Below, piece after piece: positions 42,155-51,862 of a stretch of 64,000 bases of DNA. Both the position numbers and the translations under genes were made by a program. Every line of letters starts with the position of its first letter. Within the stretch, counting starts at the first letter, position 1. The stretch is from NCBI GenBank assembly GCA_036504995.1, contig DASXUG010000002.1, positions 79,342 to 143,341 of the forward strand, read 5' to 3'. Origin of the DNA: DASXUG01 sp036504995 (GTDB taxonomy: Bacteria; Pseudomonadota; Gammaproteobacteria; Burkholderiales; Methylophilaceae). The notes below the pieces were generated by a model. It saw only the letters and a list, made by a program, of their open reading frames with translations, was not told the origin of the DNA and made no database searches.

Positions 42155-45100
42155 TTAGGCAACAATTGGAGACAACTTGTCAGTACGCCTATGCCACCAC
42201 TGACTTAATTGGTCTAAGTATAAATAAACTACTGGCGTGGTGTAGAGGGTTAGCAATTGGCTTACCATTAACCCACCGACAATTGCGATGCCAAGTGGTT
42301 GCCGTAACTCATGCCCCTCCCCCATGCCCAACGCCAAAGGTAACGCACCGAGCATGGCTGCCATGGTGGTCATCATAATTGGGCGAAAACGTTTTTGACA
42401 GGCCTCAAAAATCGCCTCACGTGAACTCAAACCTAATGTACGTTGTGCATCAATGGCAAAATCAATCATCATAATCGCGTTTTTCTTGACGATGCCGATC
42501 AGTAATATCACACCAATCATCGCCATGATATTAAATTCCACGTTAAACACCAGCAAGGCTAACAATGCCCCAATACCAGCCGATGGCAAGGTAGAAATAA
42601 TGGTCAAGGGGTGTATATAACTCTCATACAACATACCTAAAACAATATATACAGTCAGCAACGCAGCTAAAATCAGCCAGGGCTGATTTTCCAAAGAAGC
42701 CTGAAAAACTTTAGCAGTGCCTTGAAAGCTACCACGTACAGTGTTGGGTACACCGATATTGGCAAAGGCCGTGTTAATTTCTTGGGTGGCTTGCGATAAG
42801 GATACGCCCGCCTTTAAGTTAAACGATAAAGTAGATGCGGCAAACTGTCCTTGGTGATTGACCCCCAGCGGCCCAGAACCAGCTTCTACACGGCTAAACG
42901 CAGTTAATGGTACGGCCTCACCCGCTGCGTTGATTAAATATAAGTCGGCCAATGATTGTGGGCTTTGCCAGTACTGAGGAGCCACTTCCATAATCACATA
43001 ATACTGGTTGAGTGGTGCATAAATGGTCGAAACCTGACGCTGACCAAACGCACCATTGAGCGTAGCATCAATCTGTTTGATGCTGATACCCAAGCGCGCC
43101 GCAGCATCCCGATCTATCACCACATTCGTTTGGTAGCCCTTGTCTTGCTTATCAGAATTTAAATCAGTAATAGAAGTAATCTTTCCCAAAGCATTACGAA
43201 TCTTGGGTTCCCACGTGCGTAAATCTGTGAGGCTATCTGCCTGTAAGGTGTATTGGTACTGCGCATTGCCTTGACGTCCGCCCATACGAATATCTTGATC
43301 TGGCTGTAAAAACAAACTCGCCCCAGGTTCGCGTGACAATTTAGGACGCAACCTATCAATAACCTCATTGGCTGACTCTTTACGTTGCGATTGTGGCTTG
43401 AGCGATAAAAACATAAATCCCGTGTTGCGTTGCCCGCCCCCGATAAATCCCACCACATTTTCTACGGCTGGATCACGCTTCACAATCGCGATAAAGTCTG
43501 CCAACTTACCGCGCATAGCTTGAAATGAGATACCTTGGTCGGCTTGTATACTGCCTGAAATTCGACCTGTATCTTGTTGCGGGAAAAAGCCTTTAGGAAT
43601 GATGATGTACAAATAAATATTTAAACCAATCACCACAAAAAGCACGAGCAAGGTAAGAAAATTATGACGTAACACCACAGCCAAACTATTTTTATATGTA
43701 TTTAGAAAGCCATCAAAAATACGCTCCCCAAATGCAGCGATAGCGTTTGGCTTGGTCGATGCATGATGCTTGAGTAAATAAGCGCACATCATGGGCGTTG
43801 TAGTGAGTGAAATAACTAAAGAAATCATCACTGCCACTGCTAAGGTCACCGCGAACTCACTCAGCAAGCGCCCGACAATACCGCCCATTAGCAGCAAGGG
43901 GATAAACACAGCAACCAATGAAATACTCATGGATACCACGGTAAACGCCACTTCACGCGTACCTTTGATAGCGGCTTGCAAGGGAGACTCACCAAGCTCA
44001 ATATGGCGTGATACATTTTCTAGTACCACAATGGCATCATCCACCACAAATCCTGTAGCCACGGTGAGCGCCATTAAAGAGAGGTTATCAAGACTGTAGC
44101 CGCACAAGTACATTACGCAAAACGTGCCCACCAGCGATACTGGTACGACCACACTTGGGATAAGCGTAGCACGGACATTCCGTAAAAAGATAAACACCAC
44201 CATGATGACCAAACCCACGGAAATCACTAAAGTACGTTCCACGTCGTGTACAGAAGCACGGATGGTCGGGGTGCGGTCACTGACAATCGCTATATTGATT
44301 TCAGAGGGAATAGCGGCTCGCAACTCGGGTAAAACAGTGCGTATGCCGTCAACAGTTTCTATAATATTGGCTCCTGGCAAGCGGCGAATTTGTAACAACA
44401 CTGCAGGTTTACCATTAGACAGGCCTTGATTACGTAAATCTTGTACAGAATCCACCACCTCAGCAACATCAGACAACCTAACGGCTGCACCGTTGTGATA
44501 ACTCAGAATCACGGGCATATAATCTTTTGCAGTTTGCGCTTGATCATTCGCTTCAATTTGCCACTGTCGATCACCCGCTTCTAGCACACCCTTGGGACGA
44601 TGGCCATTGGTTGAAGCAATGGCATTGCTTACATTCGTCAACGATAATCCGTACTGACTTAAAGCATTTGGGTTGAGCTCAACCCGTACAGCTGGCAACG
44701 AACTACCGCCAATACTCACCTGCCCCACACCTTTTAGTTGTGATAACTTCTGGGCAAGCACGGTTGAGGCAGCATCATATAATTTACCTGGAGAAATGGA
44801 ATCAGAGGTCAACGCTAAAATGACAATCGGTGCATCTGCAGGGTTTACTTTATGATACGTGGGATTAGTCGGCAAACCCGTTGGCAATAGCGTACGTGCC
44901 GCATTGATTGCTGCCTGCACATCACGCGCTGCCCCATTGATGTCTCGCGATAAATCGAACTGTAGCGTGATTCTTGTCGACCCTTGTGAACTAGAAGAGG
45001 TCATCTCGCTAATCCCTGCAATGGTGCCTAATGAACGCTCTAACGGTGTAGCTACGGCCCTTGCCATGGTTTCTGGGCTGGCGCCAGGAAACGACGCATC

Positions 45101-45241
45101 GACCGAAATAGTAGGAAAATCCACCTGCGGCAAAGCCGAAACAGGCAACAAGTTAAAGGCCACAATACCTGCCAAGGTTACTGCCAGAGTCAGCAAGCTG
45201 GTAGCAATTGGGCGCTGAATAAATAGATTAGAAAAACTCAT
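42155..45241 (-). CDS. mdtC: RND efflux transporter, MdtC-like
   Basis: 1028 residues from the ATG at 45241, 7 bases after the mdtB stop; an upstream start would overlap mdtB. HAE1-type RND pump: N-terminal MSFSNLFIQRPIATSLLTLA, TM4 segment ATGFVVDDAIVVLENVSRHIE with DD, and the second-half GIVKKNAIMMIDFAI. MdtB and MdtC form a heteromultimeric drug/bile-salt pump. Members are MdtBC/MuxBC-type; substrates cannot be read. Confidence 0.92.
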   Translation of the reverse strand: MSFSNLFIQRPIATSLLTLAVTLAGIVAFNLLPVSALPQVDFPTISVDASFPGASPETMARAVATPLERSLGTIAGISEMTSSSSQGSTRITLQFDLSRDINGAARDVQAAINAARTLLPTGLPTNPTYHKVNPADAPIVILALTSDSISPGKLYDAASTVLAQKLSQLKGVGQVSIGGSSLPAVRVELNPNALSQYGLSLTNVSNAIASTNGHRPKGVLEAGDRQWQIEANDQAQTAKDYMPVILSYHNGAAVRLSDVAEVVDSVQDLRNQGLSNGKPAVLLQIRRLPGANIIETVDGIRTVLPELRAAIPSEINIAIVSDRTPTIRASVHDVERTLVISVGLVIMVVFIFLRNVRATLIPSVVVPVSLVGTFCVMYLCGYSLDNLSLMALTVATGFVVDDAIVVLENVSRHIELGESPLQAAIKGTREVAFTVVSMSISLVAVFIPLLLMGGIVGRLLSEFAVTLAVAVMISLVISLTTTPMMCAYLLKHHASTKPNAIAAFGERIFDGFLNTYKNSLAVVLRHNFLTLLVLFVVIGLNIYLYIIIPKGFFPQQDTGRISGSIQADQGISFQAMRGKLADFIAIVKRDPAVENVVGFIGGGQRNTGFMFLSLKPQSQRKESANEVIDRLRPKLSREPGASLFLQPDQDIRMGGRQGNAQYQYTLQADSLTDLRTWEPKIRNALGKITSITDLNSDKQDKGYQTNVVIDRDAAARLGISIKQIDATLNGAFGQRQVSTIYAPLNQYYVIMEVAPQYWQSPQSLADLYLINAAGEAVPLTAFSRVEAGSGPLGVNHQGQFAASTLSFNLKAGVSLSQATQEINTAFANIGVPNTVRGSFQGTAKVFQASLENQPWLILAALLTVYIVLGMLYESYIHPLTIISTLPSAGIGALLALLVFNVEFNIMAMIGVILLIGIVKKNAIMMIDFAIDAQRTLGLSSREAIFEACQKRFRPIMMTTMAAMLGALPLALGMGEGHELRQPLGIAIVGGLMVSQLLTLYTTPVVYLYLDQLSQWWHRRTDKLSPIVA

Positions 45242-45248
45242 TGCAAAG

Positions 45249-48200
45249 TTACGCCTCGGCCTGACTAGTTTTTTCGCTGGTAGTTTTTTGACCCAGCCCC
45301 AAGCGTATGGCAATGCTATCAAACCACAAATAAATCACGGGCGTTGTGAACAGTGTGAGTAACTGACTGACAAGCAAACCACCCACCATGGTTAAACCAA
45401 GCGGATGTCTTAGCTCCGAGCCCATACCAGTACCTAGCATCAGTGGTAGCGCAGCAAGCAAAGCCGCCATGGTCGTCATTAAAATCGGACGCAAACGTAA
45501 TAAACACGCTTGGTAAATCGCATCACGTGCTGACATGCCCTGTTCACGCTGAGCCTCAAGCGCAAAATCTATCATCATAATGGCGTTCTTTTTGACGATA
45601 CCGATGAGCAAAATAATACCGATGATGCCAACAATGCCTAAATCCCCGCCAGAGAGCATCAACGCCAATAACGCACCTACGCCAGCGGAAGGTAGTGTAG
45701 ATAAAATAGTCAGGGGATGGATATAACTCTCATACAGCACGCCAAGCACAATATACATAGTGACTATCGCCGCTAAAATCAGCCATAACTGATTAGATAA
45801 TGAAGCCTGAAACGCATCAGTTGCGCCCTGCAACACCACTTGCGTGCTGGCGGGCAAAGCCAGTGCCTTTTGTGCCGCGTTAATTTCACGCACAGCATCG
45901 CTTAATGCGGCGCCATCGGCAAGGTTAAATGAAATATTGGCAGCAGGAAATTGCCCTAAATGATTAATCAGCAATGGAGTTGTACGCTCACTTATTTTCG
46001 CAATGCTACTGAGTGGCACTTGACCTGCGCTACTGCCATCTGCATTGATGGCAGCCACATAAATACCGTTGAGTGCGTTCAAGCCATTGCGATATTCTGA
46101 CGCAACCTCTAACACCACACGATATTGATTGGTTTGCGTAAAAATCGTAGAAATTAAACGCTGACCAAACGCATTATAAAGCGCATTATCAACCGCGGCA
46201 GTAGTAATCCCTAAGCGGCTGGCGGCATCGCGGTCTATCTCTATATAAGCCTGCAAACCTTGATTTTGCGCATCACTTGCCACCTCTGTTAATACGCTAG
46301 ATGCTTGCAGGTGTTGTACCATTTTTTCCACATTTTTCGCCAACACATCAGGATTAGCATCTTCCATCGCAAACTGATATTGGCTACGGCTGACGCGCGA
46401 CTCTATGGTTAAATCTTGCACTGGTTGCAGAAATAGCTGAATACCAGCTTTACCTTCTATTGTATTTTGCAAACGGTTTGCAACCGATTGCGCATCAACA
46501 CGTTGTTCTTTAGGTTTTAGATTAATTAACATACGCCCGCTATTAAGCGTGGTATTTGTGCCATCTACCCCAATAAATGAAGACAAGCTTTCAACCGCAG
46601 GGTCTTTCAAGACAATGGCTGCCAACGCCTGTTGGCGCGCGGCCATGGAGGCAAACGAAATCGATTGCGGCGCTTCGGTAATCCCTTGCAATACCCCTGT
46701 ATCTTGCGTAGGGAAAAAACCTTTCGGTATCATCATATACAGCACAGCCGTCAAAGCAAAAGTCGCCACCGCCACCAGCAAGGTCAACCATTGATAATTC
46801 AGCACTTGAGTTAATAATTTGCCATACAAGGCAGTTATATTATCAATCGCATCACCCGCGACACGGTAAAACCAATGTTGCTGATTTTGCGGCCGGTGTT
46901 GCAATAGTTTTGCGCACATCATGGGCGTGAGCGTGAGCGAAACTGCTGCAGAAATAAGGATCGCCACCGCCAGTGTAATGGCAAACTCTCTGAATAGTCG
47001 CCCCACTATATCGCCCATAAATAGCAATGGAATTAACACCGCAATCAGCGACAGTGTGAGCGAAATAATGGTAAAGCCAATCTGCTTAGAGCCTTTAAGC
47101 GCCGCTTCTAGAGGGGACTCACCCTCTTCAATATAACGCGAAATATTTTCAATCATCACCACCGCGTCATCCACGACAAACCCCGTAGCAATGGTCAGCG
47201 CCATCAAGGTGAGATTATTAATACTAAACCCTGCCAGATACATCACACCAAATGTACCAACCAGAGATAAAGGCACGGCCACGCTAGGAATAATAGTAGC
47301 GGCGACACTACGTAAAAAGACAAAAATGACCATTACCACTAAGGCAACCGACAGCATCAGCTCAAACTCTACATCACGCACAGAAGCGCGGATGGTCGTG
47401 GTGCGGTCTGTTAATGTTTTGACCTGAATATCACTAGGCAATGTTTCCTGTAAGCTGGGCAATAGCTGTTGAATACGGTCTACCGTTTCAATGACATTGG
47501 CTCCTGGTTGACGCTGCACATTCAAAATAACCGCAGGCGCTGTATTTGCCCATGCCTTCAGACGGATATTCTCGGCATCACTCAACACATTGGCAATAGC
47601 ACTTAATCGAATAGGCGCACCGTTACGGTAAGCTACAACCACTTGCTTGTATTCTTCAGGCGTTTTAATTTGGTCATTCGCATCAATGGTGGAGGCGCGT
47701 GTTGGCCCATCGAAACTACCCTTGGCCTGACTCACATTACTATTGGTAATCGCTGTTCTTAGGTCTTCCAACCCAAGTCCGTATGCTGCTAATGCTTTGG
47801 GGTTAGCTTGTACGCGTACAGCTGGTCGCTGACCACCGCTTAATGTCACCAACCCAACCCCTGAAATTTGCGATATTTTTTGTGCTAATCGAGTATCAGC
47901 AATATCTTCCACTTCAGTCAGTGGTAAGGTTTTAGAGGTCAGCGCTAAAGTCAAAATCGGCGTATCAGCCGGGTTTACTTTGCTATATACGGGGGGCATG
48001 GGCAAATCAGTTGGCAAAAAATTACTGCTAACATTAATTGCCGCTTGCACCTGCTGCTCGGCCACATCCAATTTTGATTTCAGGCTAAACTGCAAAGTCA
48101 CCACCGAGGCGCCACCTGAGCTAGAGGATGACATTTGTTTCAACCCTGGCATTTGCCCAAACTGTCGCTCTAAAGGCGCGGTGATAGATGAAGCAATAAT

Positions 48201-48371
48201 ATCGGGGCTGGCCCCTGGGTATAAAGTGACCACCTGTATAGTAGGGTAATCAACTTCAGGCAAAGCCGACAAAGGCAAAATACGATAGGCTAATAAACCC
48301 GCAATCAAAATTGCTAGCATCAATAAAGACGTAGCGACGGGGCGCAGAATAAAGAGACGTGAGGGATTCAT
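45249..48371 (-). CDS. mdtB: RND efflux transporter, MdtB-like
   Basis: 1040 residues, second of two tandem related pumps. TM4 has ATGFVVDDAVVMIENISRYIEEGE and the C-terminal half GIVKKNAIMMIDFALEAQ. Begins NPSRLFILRPVATSLLMLA, typical of MdtB. Lies between the adaptor (mdtA) and mdtC. The two pumps share clear sequence likeness along their full length. Confidence 0.92.
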   Translation of the reverse strand: MNPSRLFILRPVATSLLMLAILIAGLLAYRILPLSALPEVDYPTIQVVTLYPGASPDIIASSITAPLERQFGQMPGLKQMSSSSSGGASVVTLQFSLKSKLDVAEQQVQAAINVSSNFLPTDLPMPPVYSKVNPADTPILTLALTSKTLPLTEVEDIADTRLAQKISQISGVGLVTLSGGQRPAVRVQANPKALAAYGLGLEDLRTAITNSNVSQAKGSFDGPTRASTIDANDQIKTPEEYKQVVVAYRNGAPIRLSAIANVLSDAENIRLKAWANTAPAVILNVQRQPGANVIETVDRIQQLLPSLQETLPSDIQVKTLTDRTTTIRASVRDVEFELMLSVALVVMVIFVFLRSVAATIIPSVAVPLSLVGTFGVMYLAGFSINNLTLMALTIATGFVVDDAVVMIENISRYIEEGESPLEAALKGSKQIGFTIISLTLSLIAVLIPLLFMGDIVGRLFREFAITLAVAILISAAVSLTLTPMMCAKLLQHRPQNQQHWFYRVAGDAIDNITALYGKLLTQVLNYQWLTLLVAVATFALTAVLYMMIPKGFFPTQDTGVLQGITEAPQSISFASMAARQQALAAIVLKDPAVESLSSFIGVDGTNTTLNSGRMLINLKPKEQRVDAQSVANRLQNTIEGKAGIQLFLQPVQDLTIESRVSRSQYQFAMEDANPDVLAKNVEKMVQHLQASSVLTEVASDAQNQGLQAYIEIDRDAASRLGITTAAVDNALYNAFGQRLISTIFTQTNQYRVVLEVASEYRNGLNALNGIYVAAINADGSSAGQVPLSSIAKISERTTPLLINHLGQFPAANISFNLADGAALSDAVREINAAQKALALPASTQVVLQGATDAFQASLSNQLWLILAAIVTMYIVLGVLYESYIHPLTILSTLPSAGVGALLALMLSGGDLGIVGIIGIILLIGIVKKNAIMMIDFALEAQREQGMSARDAIYQACLLRLRPILMTTMAALLAALPLMLGTGMGSELRHPLGLTMVGGLLVSQLLTLFTTPVIYLWFDSIAIRLGLGQKTTSEKTSQAEA

Positions 48372-48380
48372 CGCACGACC

Positions 48381-49793
48381 TTATTCTGACGGATGCTTAT
48401 GTTGCCAACCTTTATGTGGGCGGTCCTGCCCACCTGGCGTTGCGCTTGCTTGGTCTTCTGGCTTAGCTTCTGACTCAACTGTAGCTGACTTATTTACATC
48501 TAGCTTATTTGTGCTGGAGTCACTTGAGGCCTGCCCAGCTTCACCAGACTTAGTCCCATGATGATGTTTGTGCGAGCCAGTGTCGGCGGCGTCTGATTGT
48601 GCGGCGTCCATATCCACCACTTTCACTTTAGCGCCATCTTTTAATTTATCCGTGCCATCAATCACCACCGCTTGGCCTAAAGTTAAACCATGCTCTATCA
48701 CGACACTCTCACCATCTACATAACCTGACTTCACTGGCGTTTGAGTCACTGTTTTCGTATCGTCCACCACGTAAACATACTCGCCTTTTCTGCCACGTTG
48801 CAAAGCAGCAGCGGGGATCAACAGCGCATCTTTTTTCACCTCTAGCAATAGCTTGATATTCACAAATTGGTTGGGGAAAAGCTTGCCGTCATTATTATCA
48901 AATACCGCACGCATTTTAATGGTGCCAGTAGTCACATCAATTTGGTTATCCGTCGTTAGTAGTTTACCTGTTGATAGCTTTTCTGTTTGCGCTCGGTCAA
49001 AGGCATCCACCGCCAGTGGCTCAGCATGCTGTTTATTGACTTTGGGGAGATAGTCTTCGGGTAAGCTAAACAAAGCGGTGATGGGCTGTACCTGCGTAAT
49101 CGTCGCAATGCCTGTCGCACCTGTGCTTTGTAACAAGTTACCAGCATCTACTTGGCGCAAGCCAATACGCCCGCTAATCGGCGCCACAATGCGGCAATAA
49201 CTCAGCTGCAATTTAGCACTATTGATTTGCGATTGATCGACCGCCACGGCACCACGATATTGGCTAACCAATGATTGTTGTGTGGCAACTTGCTGCTCGG
49301 CGATTGAGTCTTGCGCTTTGAGTGTGGTATATCGATTTAAATCAATTAGCGCATTTTCAAGCAGTGCTTTATCTTTGAGCAACTGACCTTCTGCCTGTGC
49401 CAGTGCCACTTCAAAAGGCTGCGCGTCTATCTGTGCTAACAGCTCGCCAGCCTTGACCATTTGCCCCTCATGAAAACTGACACTTTTAAGTTGACCACTC
49501 ACACGGGGAATCACCGTCACAGTATTACGTGGAGTAACAGTACCTAAGGCATCTAAATACACGCTGACATCACGTTGCATAACCTTAGCGACGGAGACAG
49601 GCTGAGGTTTTGAGTCTTTGCCAAACTTTGAACCTCTACCAGATTTCTCACCCGCTCCCACTTGCGCGCCTGCATACACTGTTTGCCCTGTATGGTACTT
49701 CCAAAACCATACACCAGATGCAAATATGATAAGAGTTAATAAGCCCCATTTTGAAAAAACTGAAAACCCGCGTGGTTGGTTAGCCTCAGACAT
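48381..49793 (-). CDS. mdtA: RND membrane-fusion protein, MdtA-like, with His-rich tail
   Basis: 470 residues. N-terminal membrane anchor (LLTLIIFASGVWFW), then SVAKVMQRDVSVYLDALGTV, lipoyl halves, hairpin helices (LAQAEGQLLKDKALLENALIDLNRY) and beta-barrel domain. After about residue 400 there is an extra low-complexity tail with HKHHHG and a final HKGWQHKHP, not part of the core adaptor fold and possibly metal-binding. Operon leader for mdtB, mdtC and the outer-membrane factor. Confidence 0.9.
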   Translation of the reverse strand: MSEANQPRGFSVFSKWGLLTLIIFASGVWFWKYHTGQTVYAGAQVGAGEKSGRGSKFGKDSKPQPVSVAKVMQRDVSVYLDALGTVTPRNTVTVIPRVSGQLKSVSFHEGQMVKAGELLAQIDAQPFEVALAQAEGQLLKDKALLENALIDLNRYTTLKAQDSIAEQQVATQQSLVSQYRGAVAVDQSQINSAKLQLSYCRIVAPISGRIGLRQVDAGNLLQSTGATGIATITQVQPITALFSLPEDYLPKVNKQHAEPLAVDAFDRAQTEKLSTGKLLTTDNQIDVTTGTIKMRAVFDNNDGKLFPNQFVNIKLLLEVKKDALLIPAAALQRGRKGEYVYVVDDTKTVTQTPVKSGYVDGESVVIEHGLTLGQAVVIDGTDKLKDGAKVKVVDMDAAQSDAADTGSHKHHHGTKSGEAGQASSDSSTNKLDVNKSATVESEAKPEDQASATPGGQDRPHKGWQHKHPSE

Positions 49794-49875
49794 AATTACC
49801 TTTTAATTGTTAATATCTACCTAATCATCTTGATAGCGTCATTAGGATTTGGTTAATTTTTGTTAGCAGTTAACT

Positions 49876-50184
49876 TTATATTCTACAGGTGAAATGTTGC
49901 CCAATGTTGAATGGCAATTTCCGTGCTGGCTGAATATGAAGATAAGCCTTATTTTCTAAATGTTGACGATTTGTTAGCAGGGTAATTTTATAAATAATTT
50001 GCCCTAAATGATCTAAAACCAGCCGACCTTTAGTATTTAAATCAGCGCTATCCCATTTTTTAGGTTTTATTTCTGCCAATACCGTTGGCCACTCGCCCTT
50101 ATTGAGCTGAAACCAAACCGTCTGCTCAAGAGACTCGATATTATGAAATGTTATATTGCTAAACTTGTTATCAGGTTTGCTCAT
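49876..50184 (-). CDS. Small protein of unknown function upstream of mdtA
   Basis: 102 residues, AAGGAA six bases before the ATG. No signal peptide or membrane helix. Contains VWFQLNKGEWPTVLAEIKPKKW and a C-terminal LPFNIGQHF. Same strand as mdtABC, 82 bases upstream of mdtA, so it may be co-transcribed. No family recognised. Confidence 0.6.
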   Translation of the reverse strand: MSKPDNKFSNITFHNIESLEQTVWFQLNKGEWPTVLAEIKPKKWDSADLNTKGRLVLDHLGQIIYKITLLTNRQHLENKAYLHIQPARKLPFNIGQHFTCRI

Positions 50185-50306
50185 CTAAATTTCCTTTTTA
50201 CCAGAAACGTTACGAAAAGACTCAAGCCGTGTTCAGCACGCTACAGTTGTTGCCATAAAACGCTACAAGAGACCACTGAACACGTTATTAAGGTATGCTT
50301 AACTTG

Positions 50307-50762
50307 TTAAGGGTGCTTATGTTCATGCATTTTGTGCTGAAAAGATGCATCAAAAATAGTTTGCTGTGCAGGGGTTAATTGCTTGTAAAACTCTTTGGTC
50401 GCCTGCGCATGAATTTCCAACTGTTGCTCATGCTCTTTCATTTTTGACAACATTAAATCCAATCGTTCTGGAGTTTTTAGCTTTGCCCACTCAGACGCTT
50501 GATGCATTCCATCAGGCTGCTCTCTTGGTTTAGTTTTTTCGACAAATACTTTCCACGCTGGTTCTTGATTAGCGGTTAAAACTAATTTGTCGTGTAGTTC
50601 TTTTTGATGTTGCTCAAAAAAAGCTTGGCGATGCTCGCCATCCCAGTGTTGATGCTCACAACCTTTAGTCATATCATCAGCGTATACAGGTGCCATTGCC
50701 AGACCTGCAGCAAGTGTTAATGCCAACAAAGCACCTGATTTATTTAACTTCAATATATTCAT
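50307..50762 (-). CDS. LTXXQ-motif (Spy/CpxP-like) periplasmic protein, His-rich
   Basis: 151 residues from the ATG at 50762. Signal peptide ending PVYADD. The mature part is helical with one LTANQ and one LTPAQ motif, the hallmark of the CpxP/Spy family of periplasmic chaperone and stress-sensing proteins. Unusually rich in His (CEHQHWDGEHRQ near the start, HKMHEHKHP at the end), suggesting metal binding. Divergent from a two-component system, as cpxP is from cpxRA. A GATAC tandem site lies about 90 bases upstream. Confidence 0.82.
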   Translation of the reverse strand: MNILKLNKSGALLALTLAAGLAMAPVYADDMTKGCEHQHWDGEHRQAFFEQHQKELHDKLVLTANQEPAWKVFVEKTKPREQPDGMHQASEWAKLKTPERLDLMLSKMKEHEQQLEIHAQATKEFYKQLTPAQQTIFDASFQHKMHEHKHP

Positions 50763-50852
50763 GATAACTTTCATCCTTGTCTGTTGTTAAGATTAGTGTC
50801 GTGCATTTCAACATCTGAAAGTATCTTTGATGTTTCGAAATCAGATCAATTT

Positions 50853-50867
50853 GTATCGCAAAGTATC
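50853..50867 (-). promoter_or_regulatory. Tandem GATAC direct repeat, 10-bp period, upstream of the LTXXQ gene
   Basis: On the minus strand GATAC occurs twice exactly one helical turn apart (plus-strand GTATC at 50853-50857 and 50863-50867). It is about 90 bp upstream of the LTXXQ start. The same layout is seen at 50913, 53349 and 54339, so it is probably the operator for the neighbouring OmpR-family regulator. Confidence 0.6.
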
Positions 50868-50912
50868 ACTCCTTGCCTATCTACCTGCACAGATCGAGAT
50901 CAAAGGTTACTT

Positions 50913-50928
50913 GATACAGTTTGATACA
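50913..50928 (+). promoter_or_regulatory. Tandem GATACA direct repeat upstream of the two-component operon
   Basis: GATACA at 50913-50918 and at 50923-50928, in TTGATACAG-TTTGATACAC. It points toward the response-regulator gene and would allow autoregulation. Together with the site at 50853 it forms a divergent control region. Confidence 0.6.
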
Positions 50929-51115
50929 CGCCCCATGCCTTTTGAAAAACCAGAGATACAAGGTTATGTTGCAATAGCATGCACATATCAGCGATGGCTG
51001 ATGCTCTATCTTAAAACCTCGTTTTACTAAATAATGACTGGTGAGCCAAATGATGACACTCGTACAACAAATGCTAGCCACGCATACGCTAGCAAAATCA
51101 GAAAGTGAGTCTTTG

Positions 51116-51862
51116 ATGATGAATGCTGCAAGTGCAGACAAAGAAACAAACATATTAATTGTGGATGATGACCACGATATTCGCTCTTTACTTTCTGACA
51201 TTCTGAAAAGTAATGGTTTAGAAGTTTTTCAAGCGGAAGATGGCAAGGCAATGTGGGATGTCCTTAAGTCTCGCCCCATTGATTTAATTGTGTTAGATCT
51301 CAATTTGCCAGAAGTAGATGGCCTGACACTTTGCCGTCAACTGCGTGATACCTCCAATCTGCCTGTTATTATGCTCACTGCAAAAACCAACCCATTGGAG
51401 CGTGTGATTGGCCTAGAAACAGGTGCAGATGATTATGTGTGTAAACCATTTGAGCCACTGGAATTACTATCCAGAATTAGAAGCGTGTTACGTCGTAGCA
51501 AATCTACCCAGGACGGCACTGAGCAAACCCAAGAACCTGAAAAAATCACATTTGCGGGATGGGCGCTAGATCTAACAGGGCGACATCTAATTAACCCACT
51601 AGGCGTCATTATCTCCCTCTCTGGAGCGGAGTATCGGCTACTCCGCATTTTCTTAGACCACCCCAATAGAATTCTAAGCCGCGACCAACTCATGGATTTA
51701 ATCCATGGCAGAGATGCCTCCCCTTTCGATCGCTCTATTGATTTACAAGTCAGCAGACTAAGACAACGTATCGAAGGTGATACGAAATCTCCATCCATCA
51801 TTAAAACCGTCAGAAATGAAGGCTATGTATTAACTGCTAAAGTGGAAGTAGTAAAAGCATGA
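51116..51862 (+). CDS. OmpR-family response regulator
   Basis: 248 residues from the ATG at 51116, with AGTGAG six bases upstream; a GTG at 51041 would add 25 residues. Receiver domain: NILIVDDDHD, phospho-acceptor Asp61 in LIVLDLNLP, DYVCKPFEPLEL. C-terminal winged helix: ILSRDQLMDLIHG, IDLQVSRLRQRIE, VRNEGYVL. Similar in layout to OmpR/BaeR/CpxR proteins. Overlaps the kinase start by 4 bases (ATGA). Likely binds the four GATAC tandem sites around it. Confidence 0.93.
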   Translation: MMNAASADKETNILIVDDDHDIRSLLSDILKSNGLEVFQAEDGKAMWDVLKSRPIDLIVLDLNLPEVDGLTLCRQLRDTSNLPVIMLTAKTNPLERVIGLETGADDYVCKPFEPLELLSRIRSVLRRSKSTQDGTEQTQEPEKITFAGWALDLTGRHLINPLGVIISLSGAEYRLLRIFLDHPNRILSRDQLMDLIHGRDASPFDRSIDLQVSRLRQRIEGDTKSPSIIKTVRNEGYVLTAKVEVVKA

